Shown piece after piece: positions 45,061-54,976 of a stretch of 64,000 nt of DNA (positions are counted from its first letter, which is position 1; each line of letters opens with the position of its first letter). The position numbers and the translations under genes are program-made. Under the pieces are notes generated by a model. The model made no database searches and had not been told where the DNA came from. It worked only from the letters and a program-made list of their open reading frames with translations. The stretch comes from Planktothrix tepida PCC 9214. GTDB taxonomy: Bacteria; Cyanobacteriota; Cyanobacteriia; Cyanobacteriales; Microcoleaceae. The stretch is from contig NZ_LN889782.1 in NCBI RefSeq assembly GCF_900009145.1, positions 1,354,922 through 1,418,921 of the forward strand, in the 5' to 3' direction.

Positions 45061-45960
45061 TTATTTTCTAGCCCAACCATTAATTGTAAATCGACTATCC
45101 GCAAATTGTTTAGACGGACAATAAACGGGTAAAACTTCGTGCATTAAACCGCTATAAAAAAAGATAATGCGATTATTCAAAGGTTCGATGGTTTTAAAAT
45201 TTTCTAATTTTGAGTAAGCATCTTCACCGTGCCAATGGGTATCATAAATTAATAATTCTCCTCCGGTAAAAGCTTTGGGTTCTCGATAGAAATAATAAAC
45301 ATAAGTTAACGTTCGAGTTGCATCTCTTTCTGAACCATTATCATTATGAATGCGGAAATAGTGGCCGTGATTATGGGCGGTGAGTTGAGCATCAATATGA
45401 GTAATCGCAAAAGGAGGAATATTCAGGTGTTCTAAAGCTTTCCAAAACACAGCCCTAACTCGGTTGAGAATAATATCAGCAAATTCTGGAGAATAATACA
45501 ACACTAAAGAATTTCGATGTTCGGGATAATCAGCCGTGTTTGTTGCGGGGCCAGTTAATTCATAGTTTCCTTCTTGTTTAATCGCATAATCGAGAAGAGT
45601 TTGATGTTCTTCTGGAGATAAAAAATTATCAATTTGCCAATAGTTAATATTAAAAAGTTCAGCTTTCGGTGTCGGGGGAAGGGAAGGAGATTGAGTTTTA
45701 ATAAAAATTGGAGGTTCGGTGATCACCCCCACTAAAGAATCACTGGAAAACCATAAGGCTTGCTGCTGTCCATTGACCGGAATTTGAAACAATTTAGGCG
45801 GTTCATCTCGATTTTGTTCTGTTCGATGAACCACTGCATTTAATAAATTTAAGAGTAAAGGAGAATTAGAGGGTAACGTGATCCCATATTGATAGCCACC
45901 GAGAAGCAGTAACGTCACCTGAATGTCTTGAATAGTCGGTGTGAGTGTTGGGTTGTGCAT
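45061..45960 (-). CDS. 2OG-Fe(II) oxygenase (prolyl 4-hydroxylase-like)
   Basis: 299 residues. The double-stranded beta-helix domain spans about 105-299. Iron ligands are His and Asp in YFRIHNDNGS and His in SGLMHEVLPV; the 2-oxoglutarate-binding Arg is in DSRFTINGW. The N-terminal 100 residues (DIQVTLLLLGGYQYGITLPSN) form a separate domain; a decayed copy of exactly this part lies upstream at 46117-46182. Function may be hydroxylation of a peptide or small molecule. It converges with the RTX protease gene, 21 bases apart. Confidence 0.88.
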   Translation of the reverse strand: MHNPTLTPTIQDIQVTLLLLGGYQYGITLPSNSPLLLNLLNAVVHRTEQNRDEPPKLFQIPVNGQQQALWFSSDSLVGVITEPPIFIKTQSPSLPPTPKAELFNINYWQIDNFLSPEEHQTLLDYAIKQEGNYELTGPATNTADYPEHRNSLVLYYSPEFADIILNRVRAVFWKALEHLNIPPFAITHIDAQLTAHNHGHYFRIHNDNGSERDATRTLTYVYYFYREPKAFTGGELLIYDTHWHGEDAYSKLENFKTIEPLNNRIIFFYSGLMHEVLPVYCPSKQFADSRFTINGWARK

Positions 45961-46056
45961 AAATTCCTGAAGCCACTGGAAAAGTTGATGTTGATTTTAA
46001 CTTGAATCCTATACGGCTGATGATCACTTCAAAAATTTTATAGGAACAGAACCCCA

Positions 46057-46080
46057 GTTTCTTCAAGAAACCGGGTTTCT
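46057..46080. repeat. Two overlapping 15-bp palindromes
   Basis: GTTTCTTCAAGAAAC (46057-46071) and AGAAACCGGGTTTCT (46066-46080), each self-complementary except for the central base. The pair resembles a dispersed cyanobacterial repeat. It lies in the region between the 2OG oxygenase and its decayed copy. Confidence 0.6.
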
Positions 46081-46116
46081 GCGTATGTGAGCAAAGAATG
46101 TTGGGGGTGATCGCAA

Positions 46117-46182
46117 CTTATTAGACGCTAAGGTGACAGTATCTTGATGGCTCCCTAGCAGTAGTAATGTAACTTGAACGTC
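46117..46182 (-). pseudogene. Remnant of a second copy of the 2OG oxygenase N-terminal region
   Basis: The minus strand reads DVQVTLLLLGSHQDTVTLASNK, split here as DVQVTLLLLG and SHQDTVTLASNK. It lines up with DIQVTLLLLG and GYQYGITLPSNS of the intact gene 160 bases away, with about 13 of 21 residues identical. The frame is bounded by TAA just upstream and TGA downstream and has no start codon. It is therefore a fragment left by an old tandem duplication or by replacement of a diverged paralogue. Confidence 0.7.
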
Positions 46183-46408
46183 TCCAAGGTCAAGGGAATT
46201 TTAGAAAGAAACGAGGCAATTGTCAACCGGGAACCACCGTAATTTTACGGAGAATTCTTTTTAAGATTAAACGCTTAAAATTCCGAATAATTACTGAGTT
46301 ATTTCTAGGTAAAATCTGTTACCATAAAGCAAAACAATTAAATAGTTATTGATTGCGATCTACCCAGATCATCGATTTTAATTCACAACTTTAGGGTTTA
46401 AAAGTTCT

Positions 46409-46633
46409 ATGCTTAGACAGTCTGACGTAGCCCGAATTTTAGGAGTTTCCCATCAGCGAGTCTCTCAATTAAGATTGAGACACCGCATTGAGTTTGCTTG
46501 GGATGAGGACTTAAGAACGTGGGTGACAACACCCGAAGAAGTGGAACGCTTCTTAGAATGTCGAGCCAAGCGTTCTGCTCTGGTTTATCATCAGGAACCC
46601 TCCTTATCTATAGTGCGTAGCACTAGAGAATAG
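46409..46633 (+). CDS. Small helix-turn-helix DNA-binding protein
   Basis: 74 residues. The N-terminal half is a clear HTH: LRQSDVARILGVSHQRVSQLRLRH, cited by its core DVARILGVSHQRVSQL (about 6-21), of the MerR/excisionase-like type. The tail from residue 50 is basic and unstructured. The last codons (STRE and the stop) overlap a tandem heptamer repeat that begins at 46625, so the C-terminus may have been rewritten by repeat growth. Target unknown; it is divergent from the 2OG region. Confidence 0.72.
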   Translation: MLRQSDVARILGVSHQRVSQLRLRHRIEFAWDEDLRTWVTTPEEVERFLECRAKRSALVYHQEPSLSIVRSTRE

Positions 46634-46652
46634 GGAATAGAGAATAGGGAAT
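46625..46652. repeat. (AGRGAAT)4 heptanucleotide repeat
   Basis: Four alternating heptamers AGAGAAT and AGGGAAT. The first copies encode the last residues and stop codon of the HTH gene. It lies between that gene and the converging kinase gene. Confidence 0.8.
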
Positions 46653-46697
46653 AAGTTGGCTAAATTTAGACGTGTCAACCACTGTTTAAGTTTGTTT

Positions 46698-49487
46698 TCA
46701 GGCGGTGGAGGACTGTACTTCTAACAGCAGGGTAGGATTTTGTCTAAACTCTTGTTTTAAAGGGAGTTCAATAACAAATTCTGTGCCTTTTCCTAATTCT
46801 GAATAGCAGGTTAATTTACCCTGATGTTTGGCAATAATTTGATAACTAATAGCTAATCCTAAACCCGTTCCTTTTCCAACGGGTTTTGTCGTAAAAAAGG
46901 GTTCAAATAAACGATGTTTGACTCGATCTGTCATCCCAGCGCCATTGTCAGTAATGCGGATCACTACTCGATTCATGTCATTTAATTCGGTGTGAATCCG
47001 AATGGTTGGGGTTGTGGAAGAAATCTGCCATCCCACCGCCGGGGAATTCAAGCACTGGGGAGGATGAATAAACTTAGATTCTCCTTCTAATAACGCATCA
47101 ATGGCATTACTGAGAACATTCATAAAAACTTGATTCAACTGACCGGGATAACATTCGGTTTTCGGTAAGTTACCATATTCTTTAATCACTTGAATGGAGG
47201 GATTTCGTTTTTCCCTAGGGCTACCTGCTTGGGGGCGAAGCCGATGTTGTAAAATTAATAAAGTATTCTCCAACCCATCATGAATATTCACAGGTTTCAT
47301 GTCTGCTTCATCCAAGCGAGAAAAATTCCGTAGGGAGAGAACAATTTCTCGAATACGGTTGGCTCCGACTTCCATAGAAGATAAAATTTTAGGTAAATCA
47401 TCGAGGATAAAATTTAACTCAATGGTTTCTTGATGTTGTAGAATTTCAGCATCGGGTTGGGGATAATACTGTTGATACAGAGCGATTAATTCTAATAAGT
47501 CTTGGATATATTGACTGGCATAGGTAATATTGCCATAAATAAACGTAATGGGGTTATTAATTTCATGGGCAATTCCGGCGACTAATTGACCTAAACTGGA
47601 TAATTTTTCGGTTTGAATCAGTTGCGCTTGTGCTTGTCCTAATTCTCTTAAAGTCAGTTCTAATTGTTGCGCTTTAGCGCGTTCTCTAGCTTCTGATTGG
47701 CGTAGAGCTTCTTCTGTTTTTTTGCGATCGCTAATATCTTTAACGGTTCCCGTCATGCGGATGGGTTGTTGTTGCTCATCGTGCACCACAACTTTACCAT
47801 GATTGAGAATCCATTTCCATTCCCCAGCATGGCTTAACATTCGATGTTCCATTTCACAAAATGGGGTTTCTCCGGCTAAATGTTGTTTCAGAACAGCAAT
47901 TACGGATTCTCGATCATCAGGATGAACTAACTTTAACCAAGAACGAGCTTTTCCTTGAATTTTGTTGCTGTCATACCCCAACATCGAACTCCATTGGGGA
48001 CTAAAATAAACCTCTCCACTGACTAAATTCCAATCCCATAATCCTTGATCGGTTCCGGCTAACGCTAATTTTAACCGTTCTTCACTGGCTTTCAAAGCTT
48101 CCGATGCTTGGCGTTTTTCAGTAATATCAAAAATAGCACCATTTAACCAACAAGTTGATTCTTCATCGGTCACAATAACTTGTCCTTTTTCATAAACCCA
48201 GCGAATGGTTCCATCAACTCCAATTAAGCGATATTCTAAAATGTAAGGCTGTCGAGATTCTAAACTGACCCGAATCTTACGCTTGACTTTATCTACATCA
48301 TCGGCATGAATAATACTATTAAAAGAGCGGACTCGATTTTGAATAAAATCACTGGGGGGATATCCCGTAATCGTTTCAATCCCTTGACTGAGAAACACCA
48401 TCATCCGGTCTTCTTCTAAGATTCCCCGATAGACTGCACCGGGAATATTAGAGACTAAGGAACGAAATTCTCCTTGACGTTCGCGTAATGTTCGTTCAAT
48501 TTGTTTGCGATCGCTAATATCTCGTGCAAAGGCACATTGATATTCTTTTCCATTAAAATTGAGATGACTAATCGTAATTTCAACCGGAAAAACTCGGTTA
48601 TGTTTGGTACGATGGCGAGCTTCAATATTCAAAGATCCACAACGCCTTAAAATTTTCCAATGTAATGACCAAGAGGATTCAGGAAAATCAGGATTAATAT
48701 TATGAATGGTCAACTTTAATAATTCTTCAGGTGCATAACCCAGAGATCGACAAGCAGCATCATTCACATATAAAATTTGTCCGTCTTCTCCCACCCAAAA
48801 AATCGCATCGGCGGCTTTATCAATGGAAAATTTAGTTAGTTTCAGGACTTCTTCTAGGGGTTCCTGGAGATTTAATTTAATGGGAAAAGTTGTATCTAAT
48901 CTAAATAAGTAAGAGAAATTGGCTCGAAGTTTATCTAATTTTGAAGAGCTTTGAGAAGAAATAATTTGATGATGGCAACTTTCACAACTATTGAAAAATT
49001 CAACCGATGGGGTAGGTGGGAAAATCCCCGTGGCGGATTGAGTCAGTAGGAGAATCAATCTCCCGACGCTCCCCAAAAACAGAACTGTAAACACAGCTTG
49101 ACTGATAGCGAGGGCATTATGGGTGGGATAGAATTCTCGCAACAGATAGATCAGATGAAGTGTTCCATTGGCGATTAAACCCAAGATTAACAATGTTCCC
49201 AGGGACAATTGAGGTTGAGCGGTCGAAGGCTTGAAGGAAAACCTGGTTAAAACTCGACGCACCCAGGACGTTGATTCTACCGTTGGGGATGTCTGTAATT
49301 CTGAACCTCTGAGTTGACGATAAATCAGCCACCCCGCTAAGGCGTACTGAGCTATAATCATCAGCCCTTCTGTACCCAGAATAGAGGATTGTAAGGGAAT
49401 ATTACTGATGGCATTGGGATAACAGAGGGGTGCAAATCCCTCTAAAATAATGGTATTTTCAAAAAAGGCTTTAAAAAATTCAAACAT
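46698..49487 (-). CDS. Membrane PAS-domain sensor histidine kinase
   Basis: 929 residues from ATG 49487. Three membrane helices (about 40-58, 97-117, 126-149), PAS1 (220-328), PAS2 (342-458), PAS3 (470-590), each with its PAC ending (ISDRKQ, ITEKRQ, ISDRKK), a coiled coil, HisKA with His641 (GIAHEINNPITF) and HATPase (GKGTGLGLAISYQ). It is the same HEINNP kinase type as the second module of the gene at 34154. GTG 49577 would add 30 residues; the start MFEFFKAFF resembles the opening of related membrane sensors and is preferred. A CxxCH sequence (CESCH, 168-172) lies between the helices and PAS1. No receiver domain is fused and no response regulator is adjacent. Confidence 0.9.
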   Translation of the reverse strand: MFEFFKAFFENTIILEGFAPLCYPNAISNIPLQSSILGTEGLMIIAQYALAGWLIYRQLRGSELQTSPTVESTSWVRRVLTRFSFKPSTAQPQLSLGTLLILGLIANGTLHLIYLLREFYPTHNALAISQAVFTVLFLGSVGRLILLLTQSATGIFPPTPSVEFFNSCESCHHQIISSQSSSKLDKLRANFSYLFRLDTTFPIKLNLQEPLEEVLKLTKFSIDKAADAIFWVGEDGQILYVNDAACRSLGYAPEELLKLTIHNINPDFPESSWSLHWKILRRCGSLNIEARHRTKHNRVFPVEITISHLNFNGKEYQCAFARDISDRKQIERTLRERQGEFRSLVSNIPGAVYRGILEEDRMMVFLSQGIETITGYPPSDFIQNRVRSFNSIIHADDVDKVKRKIRVSLESRQPYILEYRLIGVDGTIRWVYEKGQVIVTDEESTCWLNGAIFDITEKRQASEALKASEERLKLALAGTDQGLWDWNLVSGEVYFSPQWSSMLGYDSNKIQGKARSWLKLVHPDDRESVIAVLKQHLAGETPFCEMEHRMLSHAGEWKWILNHGKVVVHDEQQQPIRMTGTVKDISDRKKTEEALRQSEARERAKAQQLELTLRELGQAQAQLIQTEKLSSLGQLVAGIAHEINNPITFIYGNITYASQYIQDLLELIALYQQYYPQPDAEILQHQETIELNFILDDLPKILSSMEVGANRIREIVLSLRNFSRLDEADMKPVNIHDGLENTLLILQHRLRPQAGSPREKRNPSIQVIKEYGNLPKTECYPGQLNQVFMNVLSNAIDALLEGESKFIHPPQCLNSPAVGWQISSTTPTIRIHTELNDMNRVVIRITDNGAGMTDRVKHRLFEPFFTTKPVGKGTGLGLAISYQIIAKHQGKLTCYSELGKGTEFVIELPLKQEFRQNPTLLLEVQSSTA

Positions 49488-49782
49488 TCGCTTTAAATTG
49501 CCGATGATTTTAGAGAGGGCAATAGCAGAGTTAATAGACTTTTTGGAGAAAAAGCCCTGATCTTGATTGTGTACCACCCTGAATCTGCGGACTCTGTTAT
49601 TCTGGCTTTATTGTAAGAAATTATTTAACGTTACTCTACAAATTAATACAAGTTGTTATACTTTTATGGAGTTATTTAAAGTTTTCTATCATTTTATCTC
49701 AATTTATCCACCTAAATCCCCCTTAAAGAGGGAGACTTAGAAGGGTGATTCCCCAAAAAAAAGGGGGGGTTCAGGAGATGAT

Positions 49783-51252
49783 CTAATTTAAGACCCAGTT
49801 GACTAACATTCGCACGCCATAACCCGTTGCTCCGGCAGTATTATAACCGTTGTCTTTATCTGTCCAAACCGGGCCAGCCACATCTAAATGAGCCCAGGGG
49901 GTTTTTTCTACAAATTGTTTCAGGAATAAGGCGGCTGTGATCGAACCCCCAGCCCTTGGCCCGGTATTTTTCATGTCGGCGTGCATGGCTTTTAACCCTT
50001 CAAAATATTTCTCTTCTAAGGGCATTCGCCAAAGTTTTTCGCCGGATGTTTTGGCGGCGGTTTCTAACTCTTGAGCTAACCCATCATCAGGACTCCATAA
50101 CCCCGCAATATCATCCCCTAACGCAATAATACAAGCGCCTGTTAAGGTGGCTAAATCAATCATGGCATCCACCCCTAATTTGTCTGCAAAAACCAGGGCA
50201 TCCGCTAAGGTTAATCGTCCTTCTGCATCGGTATTATTAACTTCAATAGTTTTACCATTAGAAGCTTTGAGAAAATCTCCAGGGTGCATGGCGTGACCAC
50301 TAATCATATTTTCGGTCACGGCGCTAATAAAATGCACTTCCACATCGGGTTTTAATTGACCAATCACTTTAGCTGCGCCAAAGGTAGCTGCCGCTCCTCC
50401 CATATCCATTTTCATCATTTCAATACCACTGCCACTCACTTTCAGATTCAACCCTCCAGAATCAAAGGTTAATCCTTTACCAATAATGGCTAATTTGCGG
50501 CGGGGCGTTCCTGTAGGACGGTAGATTAAATGAATAAATTTAGGCGGTAAATCCGAGGCTTGGGCAACCCCTAAAAAAGCTCCCATTCCTAATTTTTCAC
50601 AGTCTTCTTTTTCCAGAATCTTGAGTTCAAACCCGTAGGTTTCAGCGAGATTTTTTGCCATATCTGCCATTGTAATCGGGTTAATTTCGTTAGCAGGAGC
50701 AGCGACTAATTCCCGTGCTAAAATGACACCGGAACAGATATTTTGAGCGCGAGTAATGGCGGCTTCAGTTCCCGGTAAACTCAATAATTCAATTTGTTCA
50801 ATTCCATGCCCTTTTTGATCGGGGTCTGATTTAAAACGGGTATCTTGATGTAAGGCTAATTCAATGCCTTCTGTTATGGCTTGGGTGCTCGCATCAGCGC
50901 TTTCACAAACGGGTAAACTCACGCCAACCGTTTTACATTTCAGGGATTTTGCCGCCTTAGCAAGGGATGCCCCCGCCCGACGCAAGGTTTCTAAGTTTAA
51001 GGTGTCTGACTTCCCTAAACCCACGATAATCACTTTGCGAATCGGGCTATTTCCACCGACGCGAGTGGAGATACTGCTATCCGGTTTACCCTTAAATTCA
51101 GTCTCCTCAATTAATTCTTTTAAAGTTCCAGCGAGTTTTTCATCTAACTGGGCTAACTCGCCTGTTAATTCGATGTTTTCTTCAAATATACCAACGGCCA
51201 GAACATCGCCTGACCAATCCAAGGGGGATGTGTTCGTTGCTATAAATTGCAT
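49783..51252 (-). CDS. pepA: Cytosol (leucyl) aminopeptidase
   Basis: 489 residues, M17 family, a two-metal exopeptidase. Signature [14 protein letters not shown] is complete, with the metal-binding lysine and aspartates in [12 protein letters not shown] and MKMDMGGAA. The C-terminal [11 protein letters not shown]-like segment ([13 protein letters not shown]) is present. ATG 51252 (MQFIATNTS) is chosen; a longer reading to 51321 adds 23 basic residues unlike the family. Length is normal. Confidence 0.96.
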   Translation of the reverse strand: MQFIATNTSPLDWSGDVLAVGIFEENIELTGELAQLDEKLAGTLKELIEETEFKGKPDSSISTRVGGNSPIRKVIIVGLGKSDTLNLETLRRAGASLAKAAKSLKCKTVGVSLPVCESADASTQAITEGIELALHQDTRFKSDPDQKGHGIEQIELLSLPGTEAAITRAQNICSGVILARELVAAPANEINPITMADMAKNLAETYGFELKILEKEDCEKLGMGAFLGVAQASDLPPKFIHLIYRPTGTPRRKLAIIGKGLTFDSGGLNLKVSGSGIEMMKMDMGGAAATFGAAKVIGQLKPDVEVHFISAVTENMISGHAMHPGDFLKASNGKTIEVNNTDAEGRLTLADALVFADKLGVDAMIDLATLTGACIIALGDDIAGLWSPDDGLAQELETAAKTSGEKLWRMPLEEKYFEGLKAMHADMKNTGPRAGGSITAALFLKQFVEKTPWAHLDVAGPVWTDKDNGYNTAGATGYGVRMLVNWVLN

Positions 51253-51376
51253 TCTCGTTTTTTGTCTTGATTTGACTTGACTATAAAAAACTATAAACCT
51301 TTTTTGGCTGTCAAGGTTCAAGAACGATTCAAAAACATTAATTTTATAATCAATTTAATCTAATCAAGATCAAAGA

Positions 51377-52411
51377 ATGAACCGACTTTTTACTTACCTA
51401 TACCCTCAAGCGTTTTTCACTTCCAAGCCAATTCAGGAAATTGCTTTTGAAACGTTTTCTCTTCCTTACTACAACCAAGTTCGACATACCCTTGCACAAT
51501 CCCTTCGCGACTACCCAGTTTTATCCTTGAGAAAAGCACAAGTTGTTGATTATCTCAGGGTTCATACCCATCATTATCTACGAAAGTTAGCTCTCAAAGC
51601 GCGTGATCAACCCTTAGACGAGATCAGTCTATCCTTACCTGAATTAAGTATTGAATGCCGAGGATTGGAATACGCGATACCGGGTTATCTTTATGGCTTA
51701 GGAGGAATGTTAGAAGCCATTGACCAAATGAAACGAGGAATTGTTGAGCGTGCCTATTGTTTTAGTATGGTGGGTCATCATGCTCATCCAGATTGGGGAC
51801 ATGGTTATTGTCTTCTTAATCCTCTGGCTGCTGCAACTCGATATGCTCAACTTCAGGGATTTGCCAAAATACTAATCATTGATTGGGATATTCATCATGG
51901 AGATGGAACTCAGGCAATTTTTAGTCATGATCCCAGTGTTTATTGTATTAGTATTCACAATGCTGTCGATCTTTATATGGCGAAAGCTTCCGATTTGAAA
52001 GTGGGAACAACGGATGCTGCTCAAGTCGTTGGACACTGTAATATTCCGATTATTCCTGCATCTTTTCCCATTGAAGTTTTACAAGAAGAAGGGATTACAG
52101 GAACGTTTTATTATGGTTATGAAAGTCTGAATAAGTTTCAAAAAGCGTTGGAAAAAATGCCTTGGCAACCGAATCTAATTGCTATTTTTTCCGGTTATGA
52201 TTCCCATCAAGAAGATTGTGGTGCAAGTACGACAGGTTGGACAAATGATGACTTCTGTAAACTGACTCAAATTACGCTAGATTTTGCCAATAAACATGAA
52301 TGTCCAGTTCTGTCCTGTCATGGGGGTGGCTATAATTTACCCGTCACCGTTTCAGCCACACTTTCTCATCTCAAAACATTAGCAACTTACGTTGGACGTG
52401 CGGTTATTTAA
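51377..52411 (+). CDS. Histone-deacetylase-family protein (class II, acetoin-utilisation-like)
   Basis: 344 residues. The zinc-dependent deacetylase motifs are complete: GHHAHPDWGHGYCLLN (His134, His135), DWDIHHGDGTQ (zinc ligands Asp171 and His173), SGYDSHQED (third ligand Asp) and HGGGYN at the C-terminus. Bacterial members remove acetyl groups from polyamines, acetoin-linked enzymes or other amides; the substrate is not clear. Divergent from pepA, with 124 bases between the starts. Confidence 0.9.
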   Translation: MNRLFTYLYPQAFFTSKPIQEIAFETFSLPYYNQVRHTLAQSLRDYPVLSLRKAQVVDYLRVHTHHYLRKLALKARDQPLDEISLSLPELSIECRGLEYAIPGYLYGLGGMLEAIDQMKRGIVERAYCFSMVGHHAHPDWGHGYCLLNPLAAATRYAQLQGFAKILIIDWDIHHGDGTQAIFSHDPSVYCISIHNAVDLYMAKASDLKVGTTDAAQVVGHCNIPIIPASFPIEVLQEEGITGTFYYGYESLNKFQKALEKMPWQPNLIAIFSGYDSHQEDCGASTTGWTNDDFCKLTQITLDFANKHECPVLSCHGGGYNLPVTVSATLSHLKTLATYVGRAVI

Positions 52412-52445
52412 AGTTATTAGTATTGTTTTTAGGATTTTCTAGCAA

Positions 52446-52466
52446 GATGGGCTTTACCCATCCTAC
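52446..52466 (-). repeat. REP-like GTAG-headed hairpin between convergent genes
   Basis: On the minus strand GTAG is followed by GATGGG, TAAAG, CCCATC, a perfect 6-bp stem. It lies between the converging deacetylase (ends 52411) and tocopherol cyclase (ends 52471) genes. Confidence 0.65.
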
Positions 52467-52470
52467 GAGC

Positions 52471-53574
<1,104 letters not shown>

Positions 53575-53600
53575 TCAAGACCTATTAAAATTATAGAGTA

Positions 53601-53628
53601 GGGAACAGGGAACAGGGAACAGGGAACA
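53601..53628. repeat. (GGGAACA)4 heptanucleotide repeat
   Basis: Four exact copies, followed by a partial fifth. It lies 50 bases upstream of the tocopherol cyclase start. Confidence 0.88.
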
Positions 53629-53725
53629 GGGAAAAAATAACCGCAGTATTAGTATTTTAGGGTATTTCTATACCTAAATTATGGCTTTGAGTGCTATCCT
53701 TAAATCATGAATAAAAATCAAAATC

Positions 53726-53796
53726 GTAGTGAGTCCTTTAGGACTCTCTTCCCTATCTTAAATCTTAAATTAAGAAAGCCCTGAAGGGCTTACTAC
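53726..53796. repeat. Head-to-head pair of GTAG-headed hairpins (BIME-like)
   Basis: On the plus strand GTAG (53726-53729) precedes GAGTCC-TTTA-GGACTC (53731-53746). On the minus strand GTAG (complement of 53793-53796) precedes AAGCCC-TTCA-GGGCTT (complement of 53776-53791). The two face each other across 29 bases, the arrangement of bacterial BIMEs. It ends six bases before the flavoprotein ATG at 53802. Confidence 0.7.
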
Positions 53797-53801
53797 AGGT
53801 T

Positions 53802-54386
53802 ATGAATGATATTCCAGGTTGGCGTTTATCTTTAACAAGTGCATTACACCGAAATCGCCATTTAGTTTATTCCCGTTATTTCCAATTAGCCACGGTTGGT
53901 TTAGAAGGTCGTCCCGCAAATAGAACGGTTGTTTTTCGGGGGTTTTTACCGGAAACAAATCAACTGCAAATAATTACGGATAGTCGCAGTCAAAAAGTTA
54001 ATCAAATTCAGAATCATTCTTGGGGAGAAGTTTGTTGGTATTTTCCAGAAACCCGTGAGCAATTTCGCCTGTTAGGTGAATTAAAATTGATTTCCGATAG
54101 TTATCCTGATTTAACGTTAACCACCGCTAGAACAACCCTTTGGCAATTTTTATCAAATGCGGCGAAACAACAATTTTACTGGCCAGATTCTCGCCAACCT
54201 CGTTCAGAATCTACCGCTTTTCACCCCCTAGCCATTATTCCCCTTGAACCTCCGTCTAATTTTATTTTATTATTACTTGAACCCCAGGAAGTTGATCATT
54301 TAGAACTCCAAGGAGAACCTCAAAATCGAACGTTTTATTATTATGATTCTGAACAAGGTTGGTTAGCAGAAATTGTTAATCCCTAA
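53802..54386 (+). CDS. PPOX-class FMN-binding flavoprotein
   Basis: 194 residues, pyridoxamine 5'-phosphate oxidase-like split-barrel fold. RYFQLATVGLEGRPANRTVVFRGF is the conserved FMN-binding strand pair (core QLATVGLEGRPANRTVVFRG). Then SRSQKVNQIQNHSWGEVCWYFPETREQFR (core GEVCWYFPETREQFR), QPRSESTAFHPLAIIP and the end TFYYYDSEQGWLAEIVNP. True PNPO would have a different C-terminus, so this is the Alr4036-like subgroup found in cyanobacteria. Flavin-dependent redox role; substrate unknown. A BIME-like repeat abuts its start, and the SD is weak. Confidence 0.85.
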   Translation: MNDIPGWRLSLTSALHRNRHLVYSRYFQLATVGLEGRPANRTVVFRGFLPETNQLQIITDSRSQKVNQIQNHSWGEVCWYFPETREQFRLLGELKLISDSYPDLTLTTARTTLWQFLSNAAKQQFYWPDSRQPRSESTAFHPLAIIPLEPPSNFILLLLEPQEVDHLELQGEPQNRTFYYYDSEQGWLAEIVNP

Positions 54387-54428
54387 ACAGGCTGTTAACA
54401 GTCAACAGTCAACAGCCAACCTTTGATC

Positions 54429-54815
54429 TCAATTTCCTCTGGAGGCTTTAACATTGGGTACAGCAGAGCCATAATTGACTCGACACCCCAAATTAAATAA
54501 ACTGGAACTACATTCTAGGGGAACAACCTGATCTCCTAATAATGCACTACAGCTAACATAATTATCATTATTTGTATCTTTCAAAACACATTCAATGGGT
54601 TTTGCACCCGAACTATTTGTCCACATTTTCATTCCCAATTCGGCGACATAATGTTGATAAAAGAAAGCAAAAATTCCAATTCCTAACAGCACAATTGCCC
54701 CTAAGGTAATTCTGACTTTCCAACTACTCAGAATATTCCCCAAAAACCCTTTGATACTGTCCATGATTGATGCAGTCATCGGGGTTGCTGTATCTACAGG
54801 TTGATTCTCTGTCAT
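54429..54815 (-). CDS. Hypothetical single-pass membrane protein, four cysteines
   Basis: 128 residues, not recognised. A polar N-terminus is followed by one hydrophobic helix (about 38-56, LGAIVLLGIGIFAFFYQHY cited by core IVLLGIGIFAFF). The C-terminal half, likely extracytoplasmic, has cysteines in ECVL, VSCSALL, LECSSSL and LGCRVNYG, which could form two disulfide bonds. There is no signal peptidase site. It converges with the flavoprotein gene with 42 bases between. Codon use fits the neighbours. Domain family could not be named. Confidence 0.7.
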   Translation of the reverse strand: MTENQPVDTATPMTASIMDSIKGFLGNILSSWKVRITLGAIVLLGIGIFAFFYQHYVAELGMKMWTNSSGAKPIECVLKDTNNDNYVSCSALLGDQVVPLECSSSLFNLGCRVNYGSAVPNVKASRGN

Positions 54816-54976
54816 AGTATCGTTCCTCTAAAATAAGGGCTGCTGAGGTTAAATCCGGTTTAAGTTTAACGCTCAGGGTCTTACTTTCGTATTTTAACTG
54901 ACTTTATCGAAGTTCAGACTGGATTTACACCAATAGGTATAGGGATTTTTAGGGACATCCCATTAATATACCAATA

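Noticed and set aside
49741-49770. C-run/A-run/G-run segment as a rho-independent terminator for pepA
   Set aside because: The stem would be CCCC/GGGG around an A-run with no T-run after it on the minus strand, so it does not have terminator form.
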